Assembly (NCBI RefSeq): GCF_014191375.1
Contig: NZ_JACHWN010000002.1
Location: forward strand, 770,504 to 834,503
Length of the DNA stretch: 64,000 bases
Source of the DNA: Mesorhizobium sp. RMAD-H1
GTDB lineage: Bacteria; Pseudomonadota; Alphaproteobacteria; Rhizobiales; Rhizobiaceae
Reading direction: 5' to 3'
The notes beneath the pieces are model-generated. The model ran no database searches, was not told the origin of the DNA, and saw only the letters and a list, made by a program, of their open reading frames with translations. Positions 7,615 through 16,506 of the stretch are shown here, in pieces. How positions within the stretch are numbered: position 1 is the first letter of the stretch; each line of letters opens with the position of its first letter. Made by a program: the position numbers and the translations under genes.

Positions 7615-9719
7615 TGCCGGTCACCGACACATCCGTATGGAACACGCTCGCCCCACGCGATATGGAGCTTGGGCCGCGCAACGGCTCGGCGAAGATCCTG
7701 ACCGACTGGCGCATCGTCAAGGGGGAGGACGATATTGCCTGGCTCATTCTCGACCGCGCCAATGAGAGCACCAACACCCTGTCGGAAGCCGTCCTTGCCG
7801 AACTCGAGACGGCGCTCGATGATATCAGGGGCATGGGCGCCAAGGGGCTGGTCATCCGCTCGGCCAAGAAGAACGGTTTCATCGCCGGCGCCGATATCCG
7901 TGATTTCAGGGGCGTGACAGCGCCGGAGGAGCAGGAAGTCGAAAAGCGCATGACGCGTGCGCACGAGATCATCGACCGCCTGGCAGTGCTTGATATCCCC
8001 ACGGTCGCCGTCATCCATGGCCACTGCCTCGGCGGCGGGCTCGAACTCGCGCTTGCCTGCAAGTACCGCCTCGCCATCAGTGACGCAAAGCTCGGCTTCC
8101 CCGAGGTGCTGCTCGGCCTGCACCCCGGCCTCGGCGGCACATTCCGCCTGACGGCGCTGATCGATCCCGTCGAGGCGATGACCATGATGCTGACGGGAAG
8201 AACCGTATATGCCAAAAAAGCCAAGGCGCTCGGCCTCGTCGATGCGGTGATGGAGGAGCGCCACGTCGAGAATGCCGTGCGCGCGGCGGTTTCCGGCGAT
8301 GTGAAGACCCGCCGCGGGAGCCTCAAATCCAGCGTTTTTGGCTTCCAGCCGACGCGCCGGATCGCCGCCCGCCAGATGCGGGCGCAGGCGGAGAAGCATG
8401 CACCGCAGCGGCACTATCCCGCGCCCTACCGTCTCATCGATCTCTGGGAGGAGCATGGCGGCGACGCCAGGGCGATGCAGAAGGCGGAGATCAGATCCTT
8501 CTCTGAGCTGCTCGTCGGCGACACCGCGCAGAACCTCATCCGCGTCTTCTTCCTGCGCGAGAAGCTGAAAGGCGCAGCCAAGGGCGAAAGCGGCATCCGC
8601 CATGTCCATGTCATCGGCGCCGGCACGATGGGCGGCGATATCGCCGCCTGGTGCGCCGCGCGCGGGCTCTCGGTGTCGCTCTCCGACCTCGACCGCAATG
8701 CGCTTGCGAAGGCAGTCGGCCGGGCGGCGGAATTCTACGGCAAGAAGCTCCATTCAGGCATCGAGCGGCGCGATGCGCTCGACCGGCTGATGCCTGATTT
8801 CGAGCAGTCCGGCATTGCGAAAGCGGACCTGATCATCGAGGCTATAGCGGAAAAGGCCGATATAAAGCGCCGGGTTTTCGAGGCGATCGCCCCGAAAATG
8901 AAGAAAAGCGCCCTTCTCGCCACCAATACGTCGAGCATTCCGCTTGAAGTTCTGCGCGAAAACCTGCCGTTCGCAGACCGTCTGGTCGGCCTGCATTTCT
9001 TCAATCCCGTTGCCAAGATGGAGCTGGTCGAGATCGTCGCGCATGATCAGGCGGCCCCGTCGACGCTCGACAGGGCCCGCGCCTTCTGCGGCGCGATCGG
9101 CAAATTGCCCGCTGCGGTGAAGAGTGCGCCGGGTTTCCTCGTCAACCGCGCGCTGACGCCATATCTGGTCGAGGCCTTCGTCATGCTGGACGAAGGAACC
9201 GCCAAGGAGACGATCGACCGCGCGGCTACCGATTTCGGCATGCCGATGGGGCCGATCGAGCTGGCCGACCGCGTCGGGCTCGACATCGGCCTGGAGGTCG
9301 CCCGCATGCTCAAGGAGAGCTTCGGCAGCTCCATGCCGGAAATCCCGGCCTGGCTCACGCAGAAGGTCGAGGCGGGCGAAACCGGACGGAAGGCCGGCAA
9401 GGGGCTTTACGACTATGACGACAAGGGCCGGCCGAAAAAGGCGTCCGATGCGGCAGCACCCGGACCTGAAATGGCCGATCGCCTCATCCTGCCGATGCTC
9501 AACACCTGCGCGGCCTGCCTGCGCGAAGGGATCGTGGACGATGCGGACACGCTCGACGGCGCCATGATCTTCGCCACCGGTTTCGCGCCCTTCCGCGGCG
9601 GTCCCATTCATTATGCCCGCACCCGCGGCACGGACGATATCGTGGCGGCATTGAAGCGGCTCGAAGAGCGATACGGCCCGCGCTTCACGCCCGACGAAGG
9701 CTGGAAAAACCTGACCTAA
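7614..9719 (+). CDS. Multifunctional beta-oxidation protein: enoyl-CoA hydratase / 3-hydroxyacyl-CoA dehydrogenase
   Basis: A 701-residue fusion. Residues 1 to about 250 are an enoyl-CoA hydratase/isomerase (SAKKNGFIAGADIRDF, then GHCLGGGLELALACKYR, the oxyanion-hole region). From about residue 330 an NAD-binding 3-hydroxyacyl-CoA dehydrogenase follows (VHVIGAGTMGGDIAAW; catalytic-His region GLHFFNPVAKMELVE), with its duplicated C-terminal helical domain. It carries out two successive steps of fatty acid beta-oxidation and passes the product to the thiolase encoded directly upstream. The start at 7614 is fixed by the TGATG overlap. Confidence 0.94.
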   Translation: MPVTDTSVWNTLAPRDMELGPRNGSAKILTDWRIVKGEDDIAWLILDRANESTNTLSEAVLAELETALDDIRGMGAKGLVIRSAKKNGFIAGADIRDFRGVTAPEEQEVEKRMTRAHEIIDRLAVLDIPTVAVIHGHCLGGGLELALACKYRLAISDAKLGFPEVLLGLHPGLGGTFRLTALIDPVEAMTMMLTGRTVYAKKAKALGLVDAVMEERHVENAVRAAVSGDVKTRRGSLKSSVFGFQPTRRIAARQMRAQAEKHAPQRHYPAPYRLIDLWEEHGGDARAMQKAEIRSFSELLVGDTAQNLIRVFFLREKLKGAAKGESGIRHVHVIGAGTMGGDIAAWCAARGLSVSLSDLDRNALAKAVGRAAEFYGKKLHSGIERRDALDRLMPDFEQSGIAKADLIIEAIAEKADIKRRVFEAIAPKMKKSALLATNTSSIPLEVLRENLPFADRLVGLHFFNPVAKMELVEIVAHDQAAPSTLDRARAFCGAIGKLPAAVKSAPGFLVNRALTPYLVEAFVMLDEGTAKETIDRAATDFGMPMGPIELADRVGLDIGLEVARMLKESFGSSMPEIPAWLTQKVEAGETGRKAGKGLYDYDDKGRPKKASDAAAPGPEMADRLILPMLNTCAACLREGIVDDADTLDGAMIFATGFAPFRGGPIHYARTRGTDDIVAALKRLEERYGPRFTPDEGWKNLT

Positions 9720-9733
9720 GCGCCTGACGCAGA

Positions 9734-9758
9734 GGAACAATTAAGAACGCCGCACGTT
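9734..9758 (+). promoter_or_regulatory. Possible EcfG-type promoter before the oxidase operon
   Basis: GGAAC (9734-9738), a 16-base spacer and CGTT (9755-9758) match the EcfG consensus. If used, transcription would begin almost at the first ATG (9767), implying a leaderless message or a start further in. The match could be chance. Confidence 0.35.
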
Positions 9759-9766
9759 TGGCGGGC

Positions 9767-10354
9767 ATGTTCAGCGCCTTCGGCCCCCTGAGCGCGCAGA
9801 TGGTCGCGCATATCGTTCTGATGAATGCCTGCGCCCCGCTGGTCGCGCTGGCATGTATCTGGATTCGGCCGCAGCGCCGGATACCGGCTCGCAGCTTCCT
9901 CTTTTCCGCCATGGCCGCGCAGCTGCTCCTCTTATGGGCATGGCATGCGCCGCCCGTGCTCGACGCCGCCATGCGGTCGCACTTCCTGCATCTCGTCATG
10001 CAGGTCTCGCTCTTTCTCTCCGCCTTCTGGTTCTGGTCGGCGATATTTCTGGTCAGGGGGCATCGGCGCTGGCGCGCCATTCTGGCCCTGCTCATCACCG
10101 GGAAGATATTCTGTCTCCTCGGCGTTCTCTTCGTGTTCGCGCCGCGCGTTCTCTATCCCGGCGTTCTTTCCGGCCACGCCGCCGCCCATTCGCCGGCAGT
10201 CACTCTGGCCGATCAGCAATTGGCGGGCCTGCTGATGATTGCCGCCTGCCCGGCGACCTATGTGCTGGCCGGCATCGTCATCGCCGCCCTGTGGTTCGAC
10301 GATATTTCCAGGATGAGTGACCCCGATGTCGGCATGCGCGAGGCTGGTGCATGA
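9767..10354 (+). CDS. CtaG-like membrane protein of a caa3-type oxidase cluster
   Basis: A protein of about 195 residues with roughly five membrane helices. It carries the family's characteristic phrases near the start (MVAHIVLMNACAPLVAL) and in helix 2 (LLLLWAWHAPPVLDAA). The caa3-type CtaG family (unrelated to the Cox11-type copper chaperone also called CtaG) is found beside terminal oxidases and is thought to help assemble them. Start choice is unsure: ATG 9767 is used, a TTG at 9758 is in frame, and ATG 9800 is possible. None has a good ribosome site. Its stop overlaps the next start (ATGA), making it the first gene of the oxidase operon. Confidence 0.85.
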   Translation: MFSAFGPLSAQMVAHIVLMNACAPLVALACIWIRPQRRIPARSFLFSAMAAQLLLLWAWHAPPVLDAAMRSHFLHLVMQVSLFLSAFWFWSAIFLVRGHRRWRAILALLITGKIFCLLGVLFVFAPRVLYPGVLSGHAAAHSPAVTLADQQLAGLLMIAACPATYVLAGIVIAALWFDDISRMSDPDVGMREAGA

Positions 10355-11502
10355 TCCCGAGAACCGTTCTGGGATGGAAACGACTGGCTCTTGCCACCGG
10401 TATCGTCATCATTTTCCTCGTTGCCGGCATCGCCATTTTCATATGGTCCGGCTTCTACAATGTCGCGGCGACGCGGGAGCATTTCGCCATAACGACATGG
10501 ATCCTCGAGAAATTGCGCCGACAATCCGTCGAGACGCGGAGCTATTTCGTGGAAGCCCCGCCGCCACTCGATGATCCCGACAGGGTCCATCTCGGTGCCG
10601 CGCATTTCGAAGGCGGCTGCGCGCCCTGCCACGGCAGGCCGGGCGATCCCGTTGATGCGATCGTCTCCGGCATGCTGCCTCCCCCGCCGCCGCTCGCCGG
10701 GGCCGTCGCCCACCAGACGCCGGAAGAAGTGTTCTGGATCGTCAAGCATGGCCTCAAATATACCGGCATGCCGGCCTGGCCGGCGCAGGGGCGCCATGAC
10801 GAGGTCTGGGCGCTCACGGCCTTTCTCAAGCAATTGCCCGGCGGCACAGCGGCCGACTATCAGCAACTGTCGGGCCGGGATCGCCTCCCTCCCGAGCCTC
10901 GCGAAGACCTGACGCAGGGGAGTGACACGGTTGCCCTGACGCAGTGCATCCGCTGCCACGATGATGCGGCACAGGAAACGTTGAGCGCACTGGTTCCAAG
11001 ACTGGCCGGGCAATCGCCGGCTTTTCTCCTGCGCGCGCTTGCCGAATATGCCGCCGGCACGCGCCCGAGCGGCATCATGGAGCCGGTCGCCGAAAACCTC
11101 GACGAGCGCGAAATGCGCGAGCTTGCCGCCTATTATGCCGGGCTGGAGACAAGGCCGCCTCCGGCCGGGAACCGCCTCGACGCGGACAGTGTGGAGCGAG
11201 GGCGCGTGATTGCCGTGAACGGCGATGCAAGGAGCGGTATTCCGCCCTGCCTTGCCTGCCACTCGCGCAACCGGGCCGCCGCCTTTCCCTCGCTTGCCGG
11301 CCAGCATGCCGCTTACATCGCCGGGCAATTGCGGCTCTGGCAGGAGGGCGGACGCGACATGACCGGCTATGGCCAGATCATGGCCACCGTGGCCCGCCGT
11401 CTGACGGACGAGCAGATATCGGATGTCGCGGCCTATTTCTCATCGCTTCCCCCCGCTGCCGAACCGGATAGCCCGTCATCGTCGACGGAGACCGGGCGAT
11501 GA
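10351..11502 (+). CDS. Membrane-anchored triheme cytochrome c
   Basis: A 383-residue protein with one N-terminal membrane anchor (about residues 10-35) and three c-type heme sites: CAPCH near residue 90, CIRCH near 199 and CLACH near 300. Each sits in a cytochrome-c-like domain followed by Met-containing segments that could give the sixth ligand. It is probably the periplasmic electron donor to the oxidase encoded downstream. It is coupled by ATGA overlaps to both neighbours. The domain arrangement resembles alcohol- or gluconate-dehydrogenase cytochrome subunits, but no dehydrogenase gene is nearby, which favours a role in the oxidase chain. Confidence 0.92.
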   Translation: MIPRTVLGWKRLALATGIVIIFLVAGIAIFIWSGFYNVAATREHFAITTWILEKLRRQSVETRSYFVEAPPPLDDPDRVHLGAAHFEGGCAPCHGRPGDPVDAIVSGMLPPPPPLAGAVAHQTPEEVFWIVKHGLKYTGMPAWPAQGRHDEVWALTAFLKQLPGGTAADYQQLSGRDRLPPEPREDLTQGSDTVALTQCIRCHDDAAQETLSALVPRLAGQSPAFLLRALAEYAAGTRPSGIMEPVAENLDEREMRELAAYYAGLETRPPPAGNRLDADSVERGRVIAVNGDARSGIPPCLACHSRNRAAAFPSLAGQHAAYIAGQLRLWQEGGRDMTGYGQIMATVARRLTDEQISDVAAYFSSLPPAAEPDSPSSSTETGR

Positions 11503-12494
11503 GGCTGGGTTTCCTGCAATGGCCCGCTGCCGGAGCGCTGCTCCTCCTCGCGAGCGGATGCGCCGGCGTCCAGTCGGCACTTGATCCCGCCGGCGCCGAG
11601 GCCGGACGGATCCACACTCTCTCCTGGGTGCTTATCCTCTTCTGCACCGCCGTTTTCATCATCACCGCGGTGATCGCGGCAGCGGCGCTGTTCGGAAGCG
11701 AGCGCTGGCGACGGCGGCTCAGCGGTGAAAAGCTCATCATCGGCGCTGGCCTGATCTTTCCAGCCGTGACGCTGACCCTCCTCCTCGCCTACGGCATTAT
11801 CGTTCTCGGCATGGGCGGCAGTCCCGCCGACACCCAGGACGGTTTGCGCATCTCGGTCGTCGGCGAACGCTGGTGGTGGCGCGTTATCTATCACGACGAA
11901 AACGGCCGCCGCATCGAAAGCGCCAATGAACTGCGCATTCCCGCAGGGCGTCCAGTCAGGATCGATCTCACCTCGGCGGATGTGATCCACTCCTTCTGGG
12001 TGCCTAAGCTTGCGGGCAAGCTCGACATGATCCCCGGCCGCGTCAACACGCTGACCCTTGATGTTGAGAAGCCCGGCGTCAGCCGCGGGCAATGCGCGGA
12101 ATATTGCGGCGGGGCCCATGCCCTGATGTCGTTCTTCGTCATCGCAATGGCTGAAGGCGATTTCGCCGCCTGGCTCGCCAATGAAGCGAAACAGGCGGGA
12201 GAGCCAACCGGGAATTCGGAGAGAAGAGGACGCGAGCTCTTCATGGCAAGCGGCTGCGGTGCCTGCCATACCGTGCGGGGCACCGCCGCAAGCGGCACGA
12301 TCGGCCCCGACCTCACCCATGTCGGCAGCCGGCATTCGCTCGCCGCCGCCACATTGCCCAACGATGCGGAGGCCTTCGCACGCTGGATCCGCGACGGCCA
12401 GCACATCAAGCCGGAAAACCTGATGCCGGCCTATCGCATCTTCACCGACGAGGAGCTGGCCAGCCTTTCCTCCTACCTTGCGCAATTGCGGTGA
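11499..12494 (+). CDS. coxB: Cytochrome c oxidase subunit II with C-terminal cytochrome c domain (caa3 type)
   Basis: A 331-residue protein. It begins with a lipoprotein-type signal (LLLLASGC, Cys at the lipobox) and has two membrane helices. The CuA domain ends in CAEYCGGAHALM, with both Cys, the His and the Met that bind the dinuclear copper. A single heme-c domain follows (CGACH, axial Met probably in ENLMPAY). This is the caa3 arrangement, in which subunit II takes electrons directly through its own cytochrome c. The start overlaps the triheme gene (ATGA). The final codons and stop form the left copy of the 21-bp repeat that brackets the next gene. Confidence 0.95.
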   Translation: MRLGFLQWPAAGALLLLASGCAGVQSALDPAGAEAGRIHTLSWVLILFCTAVFIITAVIAAAALFGSERWRRRLSGEKLIIGAGLIFPAVTLTLLLAYGIIVLGMGGSPADTQDGLRISVVGERWWWRVIYHDENGRRIESANELRIPAGRPVRIDLTSADVIHSFWVPKLAGKLDMIPGRVNTLTLDVEKPGVSRGQCAEYCGGAHALMSFFVIAMAEGDFAAWLANEAKQAGEPTGNSERRGRELFMASGCGACHTVRGTAASGTIGPDLTHVGSRHSLAAATLPNDAEAFARWIRDGQHIKPENLMPAYRIFTDEELASLSSYLAQLR

Positions 12495-12503
12495 ACGGCC
12501 ATG
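12483..12503 (+). repeat. Left copy of 21-bp perfect direct repeat around the exchanger gene
   Basis: CAATTGCGGTGAACGGCC followed directly by an ATG. It holds the last codons and stop of coxB, the 6-base gap and the start codon of the exchanger. The same 21 bases recur at 13548-13568, 1065 bp downstream. Confidence 0.95.
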
Positions 12504-13559
12504 CCTGATTTCACCGGCATCAGTCTCTGGCTCAACATCGCGATCTTTGCCGCAGCGGCGACAAGCGTCTGGTTCGCCGGTGTCAGAATCACCGGCCATG
12601 CTGAAGCCATCAGCAAGAAGACGGGAATAGGCCACGCGACCATAGGGATGATCCTGCTCGCCGGCGTGACCTCGCTGCCGGAGATCGGCGTCACGCTCAC
12701 AGCATCGCTCAGTGGCAATTCGAGTCTTGCCATCAACAATCTCTTCGGCAGCATTGCCATGCAGGTAGCGGTTCTGGCGCTCGTTGATTTCACCATCGGC
12801 CACCGGGCACTGACGGCGGTCGTTCCCGAACCGCGCGTCATGCTGCAGGGCGTGCTGAATATCCTTCTCCTCGCCTTCGTCGCCGCCGGCATGGTGGTTC
12901 GCGATGTCGCCATTTTCGGAATAGGTCTCTGGGCCTGGGGATGCCTTGGCCTCTATCTCGCCAGCGTCTGGCTGTTGTCGCGCGAACCGGAGCGTCGGCC
13001 GTGGCTCGCCGCGCGTGAAGGCGAGATCGAGCATCATCTCTTCAGGGAAGGGCAAGCGAAGAAACGCGAAGACAGTGCGGAAGAACTCTCTCTTCCGGTT
13101 CTTGTCTGGCGCACCACAGCCCTCGCCCTGGTCATTCTCGTGGCGGGTTATCTCCTGTCTCAGACGGGCGATGCGATAGCGCAACAGACGGGGCTGGGTG
13201 CAAGCTTCGTGGGCTTTTTCCTGGTCGCCATTTCCACCTCGCTTCCCGAATTGAGCACAGCGCTGACGGCAGCCCGGCGCGGCCTGTTCACCCTCGCCAT
13301 TTCGGACATACTGGGCACCAATCTCATCAATGTCGGGCTGGTCTTCGTCGTCGATGCGGCATCCTCCGGCCAGCCGGTCCTCAACACAACGGGCAGCTTC
13401 TCGATTTTTGGCGCCCTGCTCGGCATCATCGTCACGGCACTCTTCCTCGGCGGGCTTGCCGAGCGCCGGGATACCACCATAGCCCGCATCGGGCTCGATT
13501 CAGCGATCGTCGCCATCGTCTATCTCGGCGGTCTTGTCCTGCTCTACCAATTGCGGTGA
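12501..13559 (+). CDS. CaCA-family calcium/sodium:cation exchanger inside the oxidase operon
   Basis: A 352-residue membrane protein with about ten helices and the two inverted alpha-repeats of the Ca2+/cation antiporter superfamily: GVTSLPEIGVTLTAS (first) and ISTSLPELSTALTAARRG with DILGTNLINVG (second). The Glu residues in the two repeats are the usual ion ligands. Such proteins exchange Ca2+ or Na+ for protons or sodium. Its place between coxB and coxA is unusual, and it is flanked by a perfect 21-bp direct repeat, so it looks like a cassette inserted into an existing operon. Ion specificity cannot be read from the sequence. Confidence 0.92.
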   Translation: MPDFTGISLWLNIAIFAAAATSVWFAGVRITGHAEAISKKTGIGHATIGMILLAGVTSLPEIGVTLTASLSGNSSLAINNLFGSIAMQVAVLALVDFTIGHRALTAVVPEPRVMLQGVLNILLLAFVAAGMVVRDVAIFGIGLWAWGCLGLYLASVWLLSREPERRPWLAAREGEIEHHLFREGQAKKREDSAEELSLPVLVWRTTALALVILVAGYLLSQTGDAIAQQTGLGASFVGFFLVAISTSLPELSTALTAARRGLFTLAISDILGTNLINVGLVFVVDAASSGQPVLNTTGSFSIFGALLGIIVTALFLGGLAERRDTTIARIGLDSAIVAIVYLGGLVLLYQLR

Positions 13560-13568
13560 ACGGCCATG
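13548..13568 (+). repeat. Right copy of 21-bp perfect direct repeat around the exchanger gene
   Basis: The copy holds the last codons and stop of the exchanger, the same 6-base gap and the coxA start codon. Collapsing the two copies would leave coxB joined to coxA with identical spacing. Confidence 0.95.
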
Positions 13569-16106
13569 GAAAGCGAACCACGTCTCGACCTGCCGAACCC
13601 TACGCCCCGCCCCGAGGGCGAGCTCGAAGAACTCGAGCGCATTTGGGCGACGCCGCGCGGATGGCGCATCGTGACGACGGTGAACAACACCGAGATCGGC
13701 CTGCTCTATATCGCTGTCGCGTTCCTGTTCTTCCTGATGGCCGGCGTGCTGGCGCTTCTCATGCGCACGCAGCTGGCAACGGCGGAGAACGACTTCATCG
13801 GCCAGGAACTCTACAACCAGATGTTCACCGTCCATGGCACGACGATGATGTTCCTCTTCGCCGTGCCGGCGGTCGAGGCGCTCGGCGTCCTGCTGCTGCC
13901 GCAGATGCTGGCCGCACGCGACCTCCCCTTCCCGCGTCTCAGCGCGTTTGCCATCTGGGCCTATGTCATCGGCGGCCTCGTCTTCTTCTCGACCATCCTC
14001 TACGATCTGGCGCCCGCCGGCGGCTGGTTCATGTACCCGCCGCTGACGCTGAAGGAATATTCCCCCGGCGACAACGCCGATTTCTGGCTCCTCGGCATCG
14101 GCTTCATCGAGATTTCGGCGATAGCCGGCGCAGTGGAGATCGTGGTCGGCGCCCTGCGCACCCGCCCGCCCGGCATGACGCTGGCCAAAATGCCGATCTT
14201 CGCCTGGTCGATGCTCATCTTCGCCAGCATGATCATGTTCGCCTTTCCCGCGGTCATCCTCGCGACCATGATGCTGGAGATCGAGCGCTCCTTCGGCTGG
14301 CCCTTCTTCACCGCCGCCAAGGGCGGCGATTCCCTGCTCTGGCAGCACCTCTTCTGGTTCTTCGGCCACCCGGAAGTCTATATCATCTTCCTGCCCGCCG
14401 CCGGCCTCGTCTCGATGATGGTGCCGACCATGGCGCGCACCCCGCTCGTCGGCTATCGCCTGATCGTCATCGCGCTGATCGCCACAGGCTTCTTCTCCTT
14501 CGGCCTGTGGGTGCACCACATGTTCACGACGGGCATTCCGGCGCTGAGCCTCGCCTTCTTTTCCGCAGCCAGCATGGCGGTCGCCATTCCCTCGGGCATC
14601 CAGGTCTTCTCATGGATTGCCACCATCGCCGCCGGCCGCGAGAAATTCCGCATCAACACGCCGTCGCTGTTCATCCTCGGCTTCCTGTTCATCTTCACCA
14701 TCGGCGGGCTGACCGGCGTGATGGTCGCTATGGTGCCCTTCGATTTCCAGGTGCATGACACCTATTTCGTCGTCGCCCATTTCCATTACGTGCTGGTCGG
14801 CGGAATGGTGTTCCCGCTGTTCGCGACCTTCTATTACTGGGCGCCCATGGCAAGCAGGAACATGCTGTCGGAGCGCCTGGGGCGCTGGGTGTTCTGGCTG
14901 ATGTTTGCAGGCTTCAACATCGCCTTCTTCCCGATGCATCTGACCGGCCTTCTGGGCATGCCGCGGCGCGTCTGGACCTATCCGAGCGAACTCGGCTGGG
15001 ACACGCTCAACATGATCTCGACCATCGGCTCCTATATTCTGGGCGCGGGCGTGCTGCTCTTCGTCATCGACCTGATCCTGCGCTTCCGCCCCGGCCGCGG
15101 CGGCCCTGAGAACCCATGGCAGGCGGGGACGCTCGAATGGCTGCCGAACGATGTCTATTCCACGCGCAGCATTCCGCTCGTCACCAGCCGCGAGCCGATC
15201 TGGGACCAGCCGAACCTCCCCGAAGACGTGAAGGAGGGCCGCTATTACCTGCCCAACGCGCCAACCGGCGGGCGCGAGACGATCGTCACCTCCCCGATTG
15301 ATGCAAAGCCGCAATATGTGATCCGGATGCCGGGATCGGCCTGGTCGCCATTCCTGGCAGCGATCTTCACGGCCGCGTTCTTCCTGCTCCTGACCGTCAA
15401 GTTCGTCACGATCGCCATCATCTGCGGCGTGCTCGCCATCGCCTTCTGCCTCGTCTGGACCTGGCCCCTCGATCACGGTCCATCGAAGGGCCCTGTCGAT
15501 ATCGGCGGCGGCATCAGCCTGCCCACCTACATGTCCGGCCCGACCTCGCATTCCTGGTGGGCCATGGTGGTGCTGATGTTCGTGGCAGCCTCGCTCTACC
15601 TCTCCTATGTCTTTTCCTATCTCTTCCTCTGGACCGTATCGCCGGACGTATGGGCCCCTGTCGGCTCGCCTGCGCTCCCGGCACTCGCATGGCCCCTCGC
15701 CTCCACCCTTCTTCTCCTGGTCGGAACCGGCTTGATCTCCCTTGCCACGCACCTTCTTCCATCGCCCGGAGCAAGGCGGGCAGCAGTGCCCGTGGCGATC
15801 TTTCTCGCCGTGGTCTGCCTCGTCGGCTCACTCGGCGTGGAAATCGCAGGTCATTGGCGAACTGGCCTTTCTCCCGCCGCGACGGCCTATGGCGCGATGG
15901 TCTATATGGCGGCCACGCTGTTCGGGCAGCTGGCTTTCACGCTGGTCATCTTCGGCGGCTTCACCATCGCGCGCTATCTTACGGGAAAGCTCGACCGTGA
16001 GCGGCGCGTCACCTTCGATAATATGCGCCTGCTCTATTACTACACCGCCGGGCAATCCCTGTTCGGCCTGGTGCTGATCCATGGCTTCCCCAGGCTTGTT
16101 GGCTGA
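13566..16106 (+). CDS. coxA: Cytochrome c oxidase subunit I fused to subunit III
   Basis: An 846-residue fusion. The first 560 or so residues are heme-copper oxidase subunit I: a heme a His in FTVHGTTMMFLF, the CuB His and cross-linked Tyr in FGHPEVYIIFLP, the CuB His pair in VHHMFTTG, and the two His of VAHFHYVLVGG binding hemes a3 and a. The last 200 or so residues form a further group of helices resembling subunit III. The fused form is known in caa3-type clusters of rhizobia and other bacteria. The protein reduces oxygen to water and pumps protons. All metal ligands seem intact. The start lies six bases after the exchanger stop. Confidence 0.95.
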   Translation: MESEPRLDLPNPTPRPEGELEELERIWATPRGWRIVTTVNNTEIGLLYIAVAFLFFLMAGVLALLMRTQLATAENDFIGQELYNQMFTVHGTTMMFLFAVPAVEALGVLLLPQMLAARDLPFPRLSAFAIWAYVIGGLVFFSTILYDLAPAGGWFMYPPLTLKEYSPGDNADFWLLGIGFIEISAIAGAVEIVVGALRTRPPGMTLAKMPIFAWSMLIFASMIMFAFPAVILATMMLEIERSFGWPFFTAAKGGDSLLWQHLFWFFGHPEVYIIFLPAAGLVSMMVPTMARTPLVGYRLIVIALIATGFFSFGLWVHHMFTTGIPALSLAFFSAASMAVAIPSGIQVFSWIATIAAGREKFRINTPSLFILGFLFIFTIGGLTGVMVAMVPFDFQVHDTYFVVAHFHYVLVGGMVFPLFATFYYWAPMASRNMLSERLGRWVFWLMFAGFNIAFFPMHLTGLLGMPRRVWTYPSELGWDTLNMISTIGSYILGAGVLLFVIDLILRFRPGRGGPENPWQAGTLEWLPNDVYSTRSIPLVTSREPIWDQPNLPEDVKEGRYYLPNAPTGGRETIVTSPIDAKPQYVIRMPGSAWSPFLAAIFTAAFFLLLTVKFVTIAIICGVLAIAFCLVWTWPLDHGPSKGPVDIGGGISLPTYMSGPTSHSWWAMVVLMFVAASLYLSYVFSYLFLWTVSPDVWAPVGSPALPALAWPLASTLLLLVGTGLISLATHLLPSPGARRAAVPVAIFLAVVCLVGSLGVEIAGHWRTGLSPAATAYGAMVYMAATLFGQLAFTLVIFGGFTIARYLTGKLDRERRVTFDNMRLLYYYTAGQSLFGLVLIHGFPRLVG

Positions 16107-16119
16107 GAAAGGAGGAGAG

Positions 16120-16506
16120 ATGAAAGCGGGAAACGATGCCGGCCCGGTCGTCGGGGCAATCCTCTACCTGCTGGTCGGGCCGATCATCTGGGCGGGCCAT
16201 CTCCTGCTGGTCTACGGACCGCAATCCGCCCTCTGCGCCTTCCGGATCACCGGCATGGCGGCTGCCGAAGCATGGCTGATATCGGGGCTCGTGATGGGCG
16301 TGACGGTAATTGCGATGGCGGCGATCGCGGTCATCCTGTGGCGTCCGCACCGGACGGCGCGGCTCTTCCGTTTTCACACGGCCTCCGATGACAACCGCTC
16401 TTTCGCCATATCGGTCATGCGCGTGCTGGGCGTGCTCTCGCTCTTCGGCGTCGCATGGGCCGGCGCCACGACGCTGCTGCTCGATCCCTGCGCTCAGCTT
16501 CGGTGA
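16120..16506 (+). CDS. Small membrane protein at the end of the oxidase operon
   Basis: A 128-residue protein with three predicted helices. The ATG at 16120 follows a strong AAAGGAGGAGAG ribosome site, so the longer reading from 16081 is not used. I do not recognise a named family; small hydrophobic proteins in this position are usually annotated as hypothetical oxidase-associated proteins. It starts 13 bases after coxA and is presumably co-transcribed. Its 3' end overlaps the convergent ABC ATPase gene by 13 bases. Confidence 0.8.
   Translation: MKAGNDAGPVVGAILYLLVGPIIWAGHLLLVYGPQSALCAFRITGMAAAEAWLISGLVMGVTVIAMAAIAVILWRPHRTARLFRFHTASDDNRSFAISVMRVLGVLSLFGVAWAGATTLLLDPCAQLR

Noticed and set aside
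6088..8753. Long minus-strand frames opposite the thiolase and multifunctional protein genes
   Set aside because: The plus strand carries intact catalytic motifs of both enzymes; the minus frames have no recognisable domain.
11433..13184. 583-codon minus-strand frame across coxB and the exchanger
   Set aside because: Antisense shadow of two clear membrane protein genes; composition is typical of such shadows.
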